A DNA stretch of 37,137 bases. Origin: Deltaproteobacteria bacterium. Lineage in GTDB: Bacteria > Desulfobacterota > Binatia > Bin18. The stretch spans positions 1-37,137 of the forward strand of contig VGTJ01000036.1 of the NCBI GenBank assembly GCA_016874775.1. The letters are read 5' to 3'. The position numbers and the translations under genes are program-made. The notes beneath the pieces are model-generated. The model made no database searches. It saw only the letters and a program-made list of their open reading frames with translations, and had not been told where the DNA came from. Shown here piece after piece: positions 16,939 through 25,716 of the stretch. The stretch's first letter is position 1, and every line of letters starts with the position of its first letter.

Positions 16939-18663
16939 TCAACCCATTTGCCCGCTGAGAGCTTCGAGCGCACGTCGTTTCTCCGCCCAGTGCGCTTCCG
17001 CCTCTTTATCACCCCGCTCCTTTGCTACAGCCTCTAGCCCAGCGTATACGCCTGGAGAGTTAGGCATCAAGAGCGCAGCTTGCTGAAACAATTCCTCCGC
17101 AGCCTGGACATCCTTCACCGCAAGCTTGACCCAACTGAGGAGATAGATCGCCCGTGGATTCTGTGGCGCGATCTGCCGGGCTTGTACGGCGTACCCTAAT
17201 GCATGGCCATACTGTTTATTTTCAAAGGCAAGTTCCCCGAGCCCAACGATAGCGTCCGCATGCCGAGGGGCGATGGCAATCGTTGACGTGAATTCTCGCG
17301 CCGCTTCTCGTGCCCGTCCTTGGCGTTTATATACACCAGCAAGGTTATAACGCGCGCGTGCGCTTTGTGGTGCAGTTCGCGTTGTGGCCGACCAGAAGGT
17401 CTCCTCATCCTTCCAGTCGCGATTTCGCGCGACCGTCCGCATGACGGCTGCGGTCAGCACACACAACAGCAGTCCATAGACAGCGGCTTCCCGCAGACGG
17501 ACGTTGACGAATCCTCGCGACGGCGCCTCTCCACACACCGCGTCGAGCAAAACTGCGACAATCAGGCAAAACCCGAAGAGGGGAACGTAAAGATAATGTT
17601 CAGCGACAATCTCCTTGATCGGGATAATATGCGAGAGCGGTAAGATGCTCACCAGCATCCATAATCCACCGTACCCACACAGTGGGAACTTGCGCGCGAG
17701 CAGCGTCACGGCGATGGTGACGGCAATAAGCACCCCAAGCGCCAACAACACTTCAGTTTCAGCAAATGAAGTCGAGGCCGGAAACGCGTGATACGAGTAA
17801 TCACCAATCAACGTGTGCGGAAAGACCATTAGACTCAGATCGTGCACCCAGATGCGAGCAACGGTGGCAAAGTTTCCGGCCAGGCTGCCGCCATACCACG
17901 TTGAGTTCTTGAAGGTCTGCCAAAAGATCGGACCGGCAAAGTGCCACAAAACCGCTGCCCCGAGAGACAACACCAGAAAATAGAGCGCCCAACGACGACG
18001 AAGCGAAGCCGCAAACCCCTCTTGTTGGACATCAGCAAGCCAGCAGAGGAGCGGCAAGACGATCGCACTCTCTTTACTGAGGATGCCTAGTCCATACGCA
18101 AGACACGAAAGGAAGAGCCAGCCGTACTGTAATCCGTTACGCCACGTCGATGCACGAAACCGCAGATAGGCCCACAGACCGAAAAAGAGACAAAGCCCAC
18201 CGAGAATATCGCGACGCCCGGAAATGTAGGTCACGGCATCCGTCAACACCGGATGCAGCGCCCATAACGCCGTTGCGAAGATGGCAGGCCGCCATCGCCA
18301 GTCAGGCTCAGGAGTTGTTCCTGCCATGTGCGACGACGATTCCGATCGCACGTTGGTCAAACGTAGAGCGACAAAAAAGACGAAACATGCGCAGAGCCAG
18401 TGGTACACCAGGTTGCTCACGTGAAAGACCCACGGATGCATCCCGCCCAATCGCACGTCGATAATATAGGACAGGTTCCGAAACGGACGATACCCGAGTG
18501 AAGTCGGAGAAAAGAAAAAATCCACCAGCGGCCACGAACTACGCACCAGTGGACTCTCTGCCACTAACAGATAGTCATCAAAAACGAAGTCGTTCTCTAA
18601 CGCATTGTAATACGCACCCGCAATTGCTCCGGCAAGAACGAGACAAAACAACAACTTCTTCAT
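16939..18663 (-). CDS. GT-C membrane glycosyltransferase with C-terminal TPR repeats (TMTC-like)
   Basis: This protein of about 574 aa has many transmembrane helices through residue 420. The first luminal loop holds NDFVFDDYLLV, the acidic pair typical of GT-C enzymes that use polyprenyl-phosphate sugars. SYISGRRDILGGL and HIIPIKEIVAEHYLYVPLFG match the bacterial and eukaryotic TMTC-type family. Residues 440-560 are three or four TPR repeats (ARYNLAGVYKRQGRAREA, ADAIVGLGELAFENKQYGHA and so on), presumably outside the membrane. The start at 18663 has an aggtgg ribosome site; the frame extends to 18687. It lies between gspD and the Wzm-like gene. The acceptor could be a protein or a glycan. Confidence 0.85.
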   Translation of the reverse strand: MKKLLFCLVLAGAIAGAYYNALENDFVFDDYLLVAESPLVRSSWPLVDFFFSPTSLGYRPFRNLSYIIDVRLGGMHPWVFHVSNLVYHWLCACFVFFVALRLTNVRSESSSHMAGTTPEPDWRWRPAIFATALWALHPVLTDAVTYISGRRDILGGLCLFFGLWAYLRFRASTWRNGLQYGWLFLSCLAYGLGILSKESAIVLPLLCWLADVQQEGFAASLRRRWALYFLVLSLGAAVLWHFAGPIFWQTFKNSTWYGGSLAGNFATVARIWVHDLSLMVFPHTLIGDYSYHAFPASTSFAETEVLLALGVLIAVTIAVTLLARKFPLCGYGGLWMLVSILPLSHIIPIKEIVAEHYLYVPLFGFCLIVAVLLDAVCGEAPSRGFVNVRLREAAVYGLLLCVLTAAVMRTVARNRDWKDEETFWSATTRTAPQSARARYNLAGVYKRQGRAREAAREFTSTIAIAPRHADAIVGLGELAFENKQYGHALGYAVQARQIAPQNPRAIYLLSWVKLAVKDVQAAEELFQQAALLMPNSPGVYAGLEAVAKERGDKEAEAHWAEKRRALEALSGQMG

Positions 18664-18692
18664 CCACCACCTCTCGTGAACACGCAATGCGG

Positions 18693-21098
18693 TCAGCGTG
18701 CTTGAGACTTATCGAGCGGAGACGGGTCAGGAAGACGCTCAATAGATGGCGCCTCTGGAGGATCAGCGTGCAGTCGCACTTTCGGTGGTCGGACCCGCCC
18801 CAACATACCCTTGAGCCCACGGATTCGTTCTTCAAATTCATCCGTCACGGACCGCGCTTCAGTACGATTACGGATCACGTGCGGGGTAATCAAAATAATC
18901 AATTCCGTGCGATCGATCAAGTCAGTCTCGGTACGAAACGCTCGACCGAGCACCGGCACGTCCATTAAGAATGGGACCCCCCGGCGCACACGTTGTACTT
19001 GATCGTCAATAATGCCGCCAATGAGCACCGACTCGCCGTCCTGTACGACCACTGTGGTCTCGGTTTCACGTGAGGTGAAGCTTGGTGAGTTCGTGTTGCC
19101 GAACACACTCGCTCCCACGGCGCTGACTTCTTGACGAATCTCCATGTTGACGAGACCAGCAGAGTTAATCTGCGGAACGATAGTCAAGATCTTTCCGGTA
19201 TCGCGATATTGAATGCTATTTACGACCGGGGCTGTTCCGGTTAGCACAGATACTGCCGAAGAACTCAGTATGGGTACTTGCTCACCAATCAAGATGTGGG
19301 CCTCGCGGTTGTCAGCCGCGATTATATGCGGGGTCGCCAGACTCCGTACTTGAGAGCGTGTCACCAGCGCGTTGATCAGCACTAAGAAATTATCCCGATC
19401 TGTAATAAAAGAAAAAATGCCACCGCCACCAATCTTAACGCCGCGATTCGCAGCGTTGAGCAAAGCATTGTTTGAGATGGTCGTCGACGTAGCGCCACCG
19501 CCGGTAGTTGACCCGGTCGTCCCTCCCGTCGTTCCACTTGTTGTTCCCCCTGAGGTTGTCGTTCCGAAAAGCCGCTCAATCCCTCCATTCGCAAAAGCCC
19601 ATTCAACGCCGAATTGGAGGTCATTAGTGAGGCCGATCTCAGCAATAATCGTTTCGATCAACACTTGACGTGGCACCACGTCGATCTGGCGCAACACCGT
19701 CTTGATCATGTCGTAGTCACGCGCGGTTGCCAGAACAATGAGTGAGTTGGTACTCTCATCCGCGACGATACGAACTTCTTCCTTAAAGATCGGCTTTTCT
19801 CCTTCTTTGGGGGCAATCAAAATCGTTTGGGTCCCACCACTGAACGACCCTCCCCCAAGTCCTCCACCTCGGCTCCCACCACGACCACCTCTCCCACCAC
19901 CAAAGCCACCGCCTCCAGCCCCACCGAATCCACCACTACTGCTACTCGATCCCCCGCGGCTACTGCCACCACGAGCACCGACTCCGCCTGACCCGCCACG
20001 TCCACCGCCGGCGGCCCCACTCAATCCAGTCTCGCCTAAACCTCCACCAAAATTGCCACCGAAACCTCCTCCGGCTGCCCCCTGTTGAGAACCACGTCGT
20101 CCACCGCCGCTGCTGCTACCACCACCACCCTCAGCGCCGTAGAGTTGGCCTAAGACACCTGCCAAATCTACCGCTTTTGCGTTCTCCACCGCATAGACAT
20201 GCACAGTGCGACCGCCGCCCTTTTCAGGTGGGACGTCAAGCACTTTGATCCATTTCCGTACTTCTGCCAGCACTTCTTTGTTGAATGCGATAACGACAAT
20301 CGAATTGAGTCGGTTAAGAGGAACCACGAACACCCCTCGTTCAGTCAGTGATTTGGGGGTTACACCGTACGGTTCGAGAACCCCTTTTAACTCATCACCT
20401 AAATCTTCTACATTGGCATTCTCAACGCGGAACACTTCAGCATGTAAGTTGCGAAAAGTATCGACATCGAAGGTGCGGACGAGGTCTTTGAGGCGTTCCA
20501 CGTTCGAGGCCAGATCGGAAATAATCACTAAGTTCGCTCGTGGATACGCGATGACATCACCGCCGGGAGAGACGAAGGGTTGCAGGACCTTCGCCATCTC
20601 TTCAGCCGCGAGGTGTTCAATTTTCACGAGTTCGATAATAAAACGATCCTCAGCATTGGCCGCTCGCAGTTCACTAGCACTGTCAGTGATCTCAGCCCGG
20701 GTCTTCCCTTCCCCCACAGGAGCAATCTGATAGAGATTGCCGACTTTGATTGCCGCAATACCATTGGCTCGTAAAATCTGATGGAAAATTGGAAAGAGGT
20801 CACGTCCAGCGATACGTCCACTCGTCCGGATCGTCACTTGACCTTGGACGCGGGGATCGATGGTGTAGCTGATCCCGAGGGCCGTCGCGAGGCTGTGGAT
20901 TACTTCACGAATATCTGCCCCTTCAAAGTTGAGAACGACCGCTTCTTCGGCGCTCGCCGCTTCACGCGCGACTGACGGTGGAGTTGGCGACGGAGACGGT
21001 GGAACGGCAGTCTCTTCTTCTTGCGCTATCCCGAGTGATCCCGGCACAAACCACAGTATGATAGCAGCAATCAGCGCTCTCAGCCTCTTCCCCATCAT
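18693..21098 (-). CDS. gspD: Type II secretion system secretin GspD
   Basis: This 801-aa protein has a signal peptide (ends GSLGIAQ, about residue 26), then the N0 domain (VVLNFEGADIREVI, 53-130) and N1-N3 domains (150-480). The secretin core spans about 480-745 and ends VPFLMDVPVLGRAFR and LIILITPHVI, the secretin signature. It forms the outer-membrane pore of the T2SS. Two low-complexity insertions stand out: an almost pure Gly/Ser/Arg stretch at 321-422 inside N3, and a Thr/Gly run at 513-540 at the start of the core. The gene follows gspC in the same direction, 30 bp apart. No pilotin-binding S-domain is obvious at the C-terminus, which is Pro/Arg-rich. Confidence 0.95.
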   Translation of the reverse strand: MMGKRLRALIAAIILWFVPGSLGIAQEEETAVPPSPSPTPPSVAREAASAEEAVVLNFEGADIREVIHSLATALGISYTIDPRVQGQVTIRTSGRIAGRDLFPIFHQILRANGIAAIKVGNLYQIAPVGEGKTRAEITDSASELRAANAEDRFIIELVKIEHLAAEEMAKVLQPFVSPGGDVIAYPRANLVIISDLASNVERLKDLVRTFDVDTFRNLHAEVFRVENANVEDLGDELKGVLEPYGVTPKSLTERGVFVVPLNRLNSIVVIAFNKEVLAEVRKWIKVLDVPPEKGGGRTVHVYAVENAKAVDLAGVLGQLYGAEGGGGSSSGGGRRGSQQGAAGGGFGGNFGGGLGETGLSGAAGGGRGGSGGVGARGGSSRGGSSSSSGGFGGAGGGGFGGGRGGRGGSRGGGLGGGSFSGGTQTILIAPKEGEKPIFKEEVRIVADESTNSLIVLATARDYDMIKTVLRQIDVVPRQVLIETIIAEIGLTNDLQFGVEWAFANGGIERLFGTTTSGGTTSGTTGGTTGSTTGGGATSTTISNNALLNAANRGVKIGGGGIFSFITDRDNFLVLINALVTRSQVRSLATPHIIAADNREAHILIGEQVPILSSSAVSVLTGTAPVVNSIQYRDTGKILTIVPQINSAGLVNMEIRQEVSAVGASVFGNTNSPSFTSRETETTVVVQDGESVLIGGIIDDQVQRVRRGVPFLMDVPVLGRAFRTETDLIDRTELIILITPHVIRNRTEARSVTDEFEERIRGLKGMLGRVRPPKVRLHADPPEAPSIERLPDPSPLDKSQAR
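19833..20138 (-). repeat. Low-complexity Gly/Ser/Arg-rich coding repeat in gspD
   Basis: About 300 bp of imperfect GGN-type codon repeats encode residues 321-422 of the secretin, for example GGFGGAGGGGFGGGRGGRG. The segment interrupts the N3 ring domain at the loop where other secretins carry a short disordered insertion. Confidence 0.9.
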
Positions 21099-21128
21099 GT
21101 GAGTATTCCCCTCTCCGCGCTTTCGCTC

Positions 21129-21842
21129 TTACTCTTCGTCATCTTGTTCCTCTTCTTCTTCATTTCCTGCATCAGGAGTCTCGCCTCGCGCCGCCGCCTC
21201 TTCTCGTGCCGCCCGGCGGCGAATACGACGGAGCCGTTGTTGCATACGCTGGATATTCTCGCGTAACGCTTGCGCCTCCTCTGGTGCGGGAGCTGGCGTA
21301 GCTGCGGCCGGTTGGTTGGGATCCATATGCGGTGCTTGCTGCGATGTGGCACTATCAAGGATATTCAATCGTAACGGCGCAACCTCACCATTCGCACCGA
21401 GTGACAATTTCACTTCGGACGCCGCCACTTGCAACAATTGATATTGGCCAATGCTATCTCCTTGTTTCACCCGGACAACTTTATTGCCTTGCGAAGAATC
21501 TGCGAGAAAGGCTTCGGCACGCGCACGGGTGAGCACGACGCCGACCAACTTCAAGTGCGATGGCGGCGGAACAGTCTCAGGCGCCTTGTCTGGTGGCGGG
21601 GGTGGCGCTTCACCTCGGTCAGGGGAAAACAAATCGTTCTGTGCAATCGCTGTCACAAATGCATTGGACGCTTCCGGGGTCAGCGTCGTAGAGGATCCGC
21701 TCTCGTCTGCAGTCGGCGGAGGTGGCGCCACAGGTCCTTCAGTTATCGCCGGAGCGGGCCGTCGCAAAGTCGCAACGATCTGACCACTTACCAGCAGGAT
21801 AACCAGCGCTAACAGTGCGTGCAGTAATGTACGAAGACGCAT
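21129..21842 (-). CDS. gspC: Type II secretion inner-membrane protein GspC
   Basis: This 237-aa protein has one N-terminal transmembrane helix (LLHALLALVILLVSGQIVA). A proline-rich linker follows, then the homology region that contacts the secretin N0 domain (LKLVGVVLTRARAEAFLAD, VVRVKQGDSIGQYQLLQV, about 100-165). The C-terminus is an Arg-rich predicted coiled coil and a very acidic tail (NEEEEEQDDEE) in place of a PDZ domain. The ATG at 21842 has ggagag 5 nt upstream; a GTG at 21848 is the alternative. It lies between gspM and gspD, so the whole group is probably one operon. Confidence 0.87.
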   Translation of the reverse strand: MRLRTLLHALLALVILLVSGQIVATLRRPAPAITEGPVAPPPPTADESGSSTTLTPEASNAFVTAIAQNDLFSPDRGEAPPPPPDKAPETVPPPSHLKLVGVVLTRARAEAFLADSSQGNKVVRVKQGDSIGQYQLLQVAASEVKLSLGANGEVAPLRLNILDSATSQQAPHMDPNQPAAATPAPAPEEAQALRENIQRMQQRLRRIRRRAAREEAAARGETPDAGNEEEEEQDDEE

Positions 21843-21855
21843 AGCCACTCTCCGC

Positions 21856-22473
21856 TTATGAGGGAGTCCCTCCCTGCATCAAACCGCTGACTTCGAGGGT
21901 CACCGTGAGCGGATTCTGTTTCAGCGCCCCAGCTTGCTGGATTCCAGCGATGCGCACGTTGTATGCTCCACGCACTTCCAAAGATGACACTGCCAGCCGC
22001 CAATCTCCATACTCAACGGCAGCAACAAGCCGTGCCAATTCTGCCAACCCACCGCGGAGTGTCATTTGTACGGTGGTGTTGCGAAACTCTCCTGCCGGTT
22101 CGTCACGGAGAGATACGGTGGTCAGCACATCGAGCCCACTCGCACTTGCCAGGCTTTGTAGCCGGTCCTGCAGTTGTGACGCAGCCAATGCTGGGGTCGC
22201 ACCAGGCACAAGATGTTGTCGAACATATTGCATCCGCTGACGCAATTGTGTCACTTGCTGTTCAATTTGCGGACCACGGTCACGCTGCCGTGTCATCTTT
22301 GCCACAAACGTTGCGTGCTCATCAATCTTCTCTTCCAAGCTTTTCGTATAGGCACGATACGGTTTGATGATGCCATATTCGACAATCACCAAGAGCAGGG
22401 CAATCCCAGCAACCGCGAGTAATACTTGCTCACGGGGAGCGCGGCTCCGCCATATTTGCATTATTCTGTGCAT
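21856..22473 (-). CDS. gspM: Type II secretion protein GspM (PilO-like)
   Basis: This 205-aa protein has one transmembrane helix near the N-terminus (LLAVAGIALLLVIVEYGII). A coiled-coil segment with TKSLEEKIDEHATFVAKM follows, then a ferredoxin-like domain with the PilO/GspM-type LARLVAAVEYGDWRLAVSSLEV. It scaffolds the inner-membrane platform together with GspL. The start is either 22473, overlapping gspL by 13 bp, or the ATG at 22461, which overlaps the gspL stop as TAATG. Neither has a strong ribosome site, which fits translational coupling. Confidence 0.85.
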   Translation of the reverse strand: MHRIMQIWRSRAPREQVLLAVAGIALLLVIVEYGIIKPYRAYTKSLEEKIDEHATFVAKMTRQRDRGPQIEQQVTQLRQRMQYVRQHLVPGATPALAASQLQDRLQSLASASGLDVLTTVSLRDEPAGEFRNTTVQMTLRGGLAELARLVAAVEYGDWRLAVSSLEVRGAYNVRIAGIQQAGALKQNPLTVTLEVSGLMQGGTPS

Positions 22474-23876
22474 GGCTCTGTCTTTGCCCCCAACGTAAAA
22501 GTCTCGCCTTGCGGAGTTTTCGTAAACGGCGCCTTTGCTACCACATCGCGAAAGCAGGGCGAGTTCTCAAGATTCGCCAAGAGGTCCGCAGCAGATTGGG
22601 ACCCGAGCCCGCTCATTTCAACATCCCCATCTTTGTAGCGTAGATGGTTCAAATAATACTCTTTGGGAAACAGCTCGGAGAGATTCTTGACCACCGGAAT
22701 CACTTTTTGCCGCGCGGTACTGTCCAACAGTTGCAACTGTTTCTGTAACTGCGCCAGCTCTTCTTCTTGCTTTTGCACTTGTTGTACTGGCGCTTCTAGA
22801 GCTGCGCGCTGCTGAGCGAGAGTGCGTAACACCCGGTGCTGTTGCACGATAGAGACAACAGCCCAGAGCAGACCGAGAACCCCTATCGTCCCCACAAGCG
22901 CAAGTGTCACCGGCGAGAGCGCCTTTTCCCGTTGGGCGCGGCGCTCCTCAGGAAGCAGGTTGATTCCGCCATCATTCTCCCCTATCGACTGCAGTGCAGC
23001 ACCGAGCGCTGGGAGCGCCGGTGGAGGCAAGACTTCCCCATCAACTAACGCAAATCGAGTCGTGACTAGAGCTTGCACATCATGAGTTGCATCTACGGCA
23101 ATAGATCCATAGGCGGTTGCCGATGCAGCAAAGAGCGGTGTTTCCGCCACTGCAGTTCCAGGGAAACTACGAGTGACAACCTGCGCGACCACCTCGTCGA
23201 GTTCTTCCTTGGTCGCCTCAGCGGGAAGAGGAACAACTTGACTGGCGAGGAGCCGTGAGCCGGCAATGCTATCCACCTCAACCCAACCATCGTCCGGAAC
23301 GAGCAAGAGGCGAGGTCCATGTGCGGGGGCACTACAAAACGCCAACGTGTTGGCCAACGCCGAGCAACTCAGGGTTACCATTTGAGGGCGCAACTGCGCT
23401 TGCAACAAAATACCGAGATACTCATCGACTTCACGGCGAGAGAAGCCAAAGACCGTCACCTCGATGCGTTTTTCTTCTTTGCCAACGTCGACAGTCAGAT
23501 AATCGTAATAGAGATCTTCTTTCGGAAAAGGGAGGAGCTGATCAGCCTGATACCCGATGACCTCTGGAATAACATCGCGGGCACTCTCTGGCACAACGAT
23601 ACGACTGACATAGGCCGTATGTCGAGGCAAAGAGAGAACCACATGGTCGGGAGGAGTCTCTACATCCTCCAAGAAACCGTGTAAGGCGTGGTCGAATTCA
23701 TCAAGCCGCTCACGACCAGCCTCGGGCAGTGACACGGTCCGGGCGTGACGTAAAGACACATCCACGAGTCGCTTCCGCACGTGGACGAAACTGACATCAC
23801 GTGCTCCAACCGCAATGCCGACGCCATCGAGAAAGTCAGCTTTCCTCAGTCGTTGGAGAGTTACGCTCAACTCCAT
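22461..23876 (-). CDS. gspL: Type II secretion protein GspL (PilM-PilN-like fusion)
   Basis: This 471-aa protein has an actin-like cytoplasmic domain in the first 310 residues (GVGIAVGARDVSFVHVRK, VVLSLPRHTAYVSRIVVP, VIGYQADQLLPFPKEDLYYDY) that resembles PilM more than classical GspL. One transmembrane helix follows (LALVGTIGVLGLLWAVVSIV, about 328-347), then a Gln-rich coiled coil and a PilN-like ferredoxin domain at the C-terminus. It should recruit the GspE ATPase to the membrane, but no gspE is in this window. It lies between gspG and gspM on the same strand. Confidence 0.85.
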   Translation of the reverse strand: MELSVTLQRLRKADFLDGVGIAVGARDVSFVHVRKRLVDVSLRHARTVSLPEAGRERLDEFDHALHGFLEDVETPPDHVVLSLPRHTAYVSRIVVPESARDVIPEVIGYQADQLLPFPKEDLYYDYLTVDVGKEEKRIEVTVFGFSRREVDEYLGILLQAQLRPQMVTLSCSALANTLAFCSAPAHGPRLLLVPDDGWVEVDSIAGSRLLASQVVPLPAEATKEELDEVVAQVVTRSFPGTAVAETPLFAASATAYGSIAVDATHDVQALVTTRFALVDGEVLPPPALPALGAALQSIGENDGGINLLPEERRAQREKALSPVTLALVGTIGVLGLLWAVVSIVQQHRVLRTLAQQRAALEAPVQQVQKQEEELAQLQKQLQLLDSTARQKVIPVVKNLSELFPKEYYLNHLRYKDGDVEMSGLGSQSAADLLANLENSPCFRDVVAKAPFTKTPQGETFTLGAKTEPCTE

Positions 23877-23919
23877 ACTGGATCACTCGCGGCTGTACGA
23901 TTGGTAATTCTGGCGTAGA

Positions 23920-24336
23920 TTAGAACACATCAGCCTTCAGCCCATCACCACCGGCAGTACCATCCTCTCCATACGAAAACAGATCAAAAGCCCCCCTTTC
24001 CCCCGGACTTCGATACACATAGGGGTTTTGCCAGGGGTCCTTGGGAACGCCTTTTCCTTCGCGCAGATATGGTCCATCCCAACGTTCAACACCTGCAGGC
24101 CGCTCAAGCAACGCCTGCAACCCCTCCTGAGAGTTCGGATAACGACCAACATCGAGACGGAAGGAGTCCAGAGCAGTCCGTAACATCTCGATTTGCGTCT
24201 TGGCAATTTTCGGATTCTGTTTCGTCCCAGCACCAATCAAGTTTGGTGCGACCAATGCCGCCAACAATCCCAAGATGAAAACCACGACCAACAGTTCGAC
24301 CAGTGTAAATCCCGACTGTAACGTTCCTCTTTTCAT
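23920..24336 (-). CDS. gspG: Major pseudopilin GspG
   Basis: This 138-aa protein has a type III (prepilin) leader: the short basic MKRGTLQSG is cut before FTLVELLVVVFILGLLAAL, and Glu5 of the mature protein is present. The C-terminal domain carries the GspG signatures RYPNSQEGLQAL, DPWQNPYVYRSPG and the calcium-loop region FSYGEDGTAGGDG. It assembles into the T2SS pseudopilus. The ATG at 24336 has gaggg upstream; a second ATG at 24348 would lengthen the leader by four residues. The gene sits 26 bp after gspF. Confidence 0.95.
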   Translation of the reverse strand: MKRGTLQSGFTLVELLVVVFILGLLAALVAPNLIGAGTKQNPKIAKTQIEMLRTALDSFRLDVGRYPNSQEGLQALLERPAGVERWDGPYLREGKGVPKDPWQNPYVYRSPGERGAFDLFSYGEDGTAGGDGLKADVF

Positions 24337-24362
24337 AACAGCCCTCATAACAATGACAGGGG

Positions 24363-25607
24363 TTAGACTCCCCCTTGGCTAATACTAAAGATTCCTTGTA
24401 GCAGGCCAATCACGACAAAGCCAACGATTAACCCCATGAAGAGAATTAAGCCTGGTTCGACTAAGGAAACCAGTTGTTTGAGCTTGGCGTTGGTTTCTTT
24501 TTCATAATACTCTGCGGTCCGCATCAACATCTCATCCAATCGCCCGGTTTCTTCTCCGACACTCACCATTTGTAACGCCAAGGTCGGAAAGACTCCGCTG
24601 CGCCCTAACGGTCCACTGATCCCCTGCCCTTCACGCACGCCAACCCGAACCTCTTTCAGCGCACTGCTGATCACTCGATTCCCAACAACTGCTTCGACTA
24701 CCTCAAGGGCCTGGATCAGTGGCACCCCGCTCTTCAGCAACGTTCCCAGCGTACGCGAAAAGTTTGCCACTTCGCGCTTACGAATAAGGTCCCCCAACAA
24801 CGCCACCCGTAAACGCCATCGATCCCAGGCAAACCGACCATGCGGAGTGGCAATGTATCGCTGCAACGCTAAGCCAGCCCCAACAACAAGCAGCATCAAC
24901 ACCCACCAGTACGCCTGAAACCATGCGCCCAAGGCGAGAATCATGCGCGTCAGCACTGGCAGTGCTGGCCCCATATCTTTGAAAATTCCTGAGAATTTTG
25001 GCAGGACGTAGGTAAACATGAAGAGGACCGACAGCCCGCCGACAGCAACCAACATCGCAGGGTACGCTAGTGATGCTTTAATCTGGTCTGCCACCTCCTG
25101 AGAGCGCTCAAGATATTCCGCAAGTCGCTGGAGGACAGAGTCCAAGAAACCCCCAATTTCTCCAGCCTTCACCATATTGACGTACAAAGGGGGAAAAATC
25201 TTCGGATATTCTTCAAGAGATTCTGACAGCGACTTTCCTTGCTGCACGGTGCGCAAGATTTGCGCCGTCGCTTGTTTCAGTTCCTCTTTCTCGGTGAGGC
25301 CAATCAATACGGACAAAGCTCGATCCAGGGGCAGTCCTGAAGAAATGAGGGTTGCGAGTTCCCGCGTATAAATTTGTAAATCTTTTTGCCGAACTCTTCC
25401 TCCCCAAGGAAGCTGTAATTGCGGAAGTGAGAGTTGACGCTGTCCAGCCGTGGTCTTTGCTGGCACCTCTCCAGGTGGACGGATACGAAGCGGCAAATAA
25501 CCTTGATCACGCAAGCGCAGGACCACTGCCCGCTCTTCTCCTGCTTCCATGACACCTTCAATCATTTTTCCTTGGGGCGTGGTCGCTTGATAATGAAATT
25601 GCGCCAT
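24363..25607 (-). CDS. gspF: Type II secretion inner-membrane platform protein GspF
   Basis: This 414-aa protein has two copies of the T2SS F domain: first YTRELATLISSGLPLDRAL to SLSESLEEYPKIFPPLYVNM, second FSRTLGTLLKSGVPLIQALE to LGRSGVFPTLALQMVSVGEE. Three hydrophobic spans are visible, ending GLILFMGLIVGFVVIGLLQG. It starts MAQFHYQATTPQGKMIEG, the usual GspF N-terminus, at the ATG at 25607; the frame is open to 25655. GspF normally follows gspE in operons, but here the upstream gene is an unrelated oxidoreductase. Confidence 0.95.
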   Translation of the reverse strand: MAQFHYQATTPQGKMIEGVMEAGEERAVVLRLRDQGYLPLRIRPPGEVPAKTTAGQRQLSLPQLQLPWGGRVRQKDLQIYTRELATLISSGLPLDRALSVLIGLTEKEELKQATAQILRTVQQGKSLSESLEEYPKIFPPLYVNMVKAGEIGGFLDSVLQRLAEYLERSQEVADQIKASLAYPAMLVAVGGLSVLFMFTYVLPKFSGIFKDMGPALPVLTRMILALGAWFQAYWWVLMLLVVGAGLALQRYIATPHGRFAWDRWRLRVALLGDLIRKREVANFSRTLGTLLKSGVPLIQALEVVEAVVGNRVISSALKEVRVGVREGQGISGPLGRSGVFPTLALQMVSVGEETGRLDEMLMRTAEYYEKETNAKLKQLVSLVEPGLILFMGLIVGFVVIGLLQGIFSISQGGV

Positions 25608-25716
25608 ATCTTTCGTCTTTTTGCGTGCGTTCAGCCGTACCCGCAGACTCCACACTTGTCAATGCGCAATCTGCACCAAAAGTGAGAGTCGCGCAGAGAC
25701 ACACGCCTGTGTGCCC

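Noticed and set aside
19738-20088. Proline-rich plus-strand frame of 116 codons
   Set aside because: It is the antisense of the Gly-rich insertion of gspD (GGN read backwards gives Pro codons).
25656-25716. Terminator between the oxidoreductase and gspF
   Set aside because: A small ggcacacaggcgtgtgtc hairpin is present on the minus strand but no T run follows, so termination cannot be claimed.
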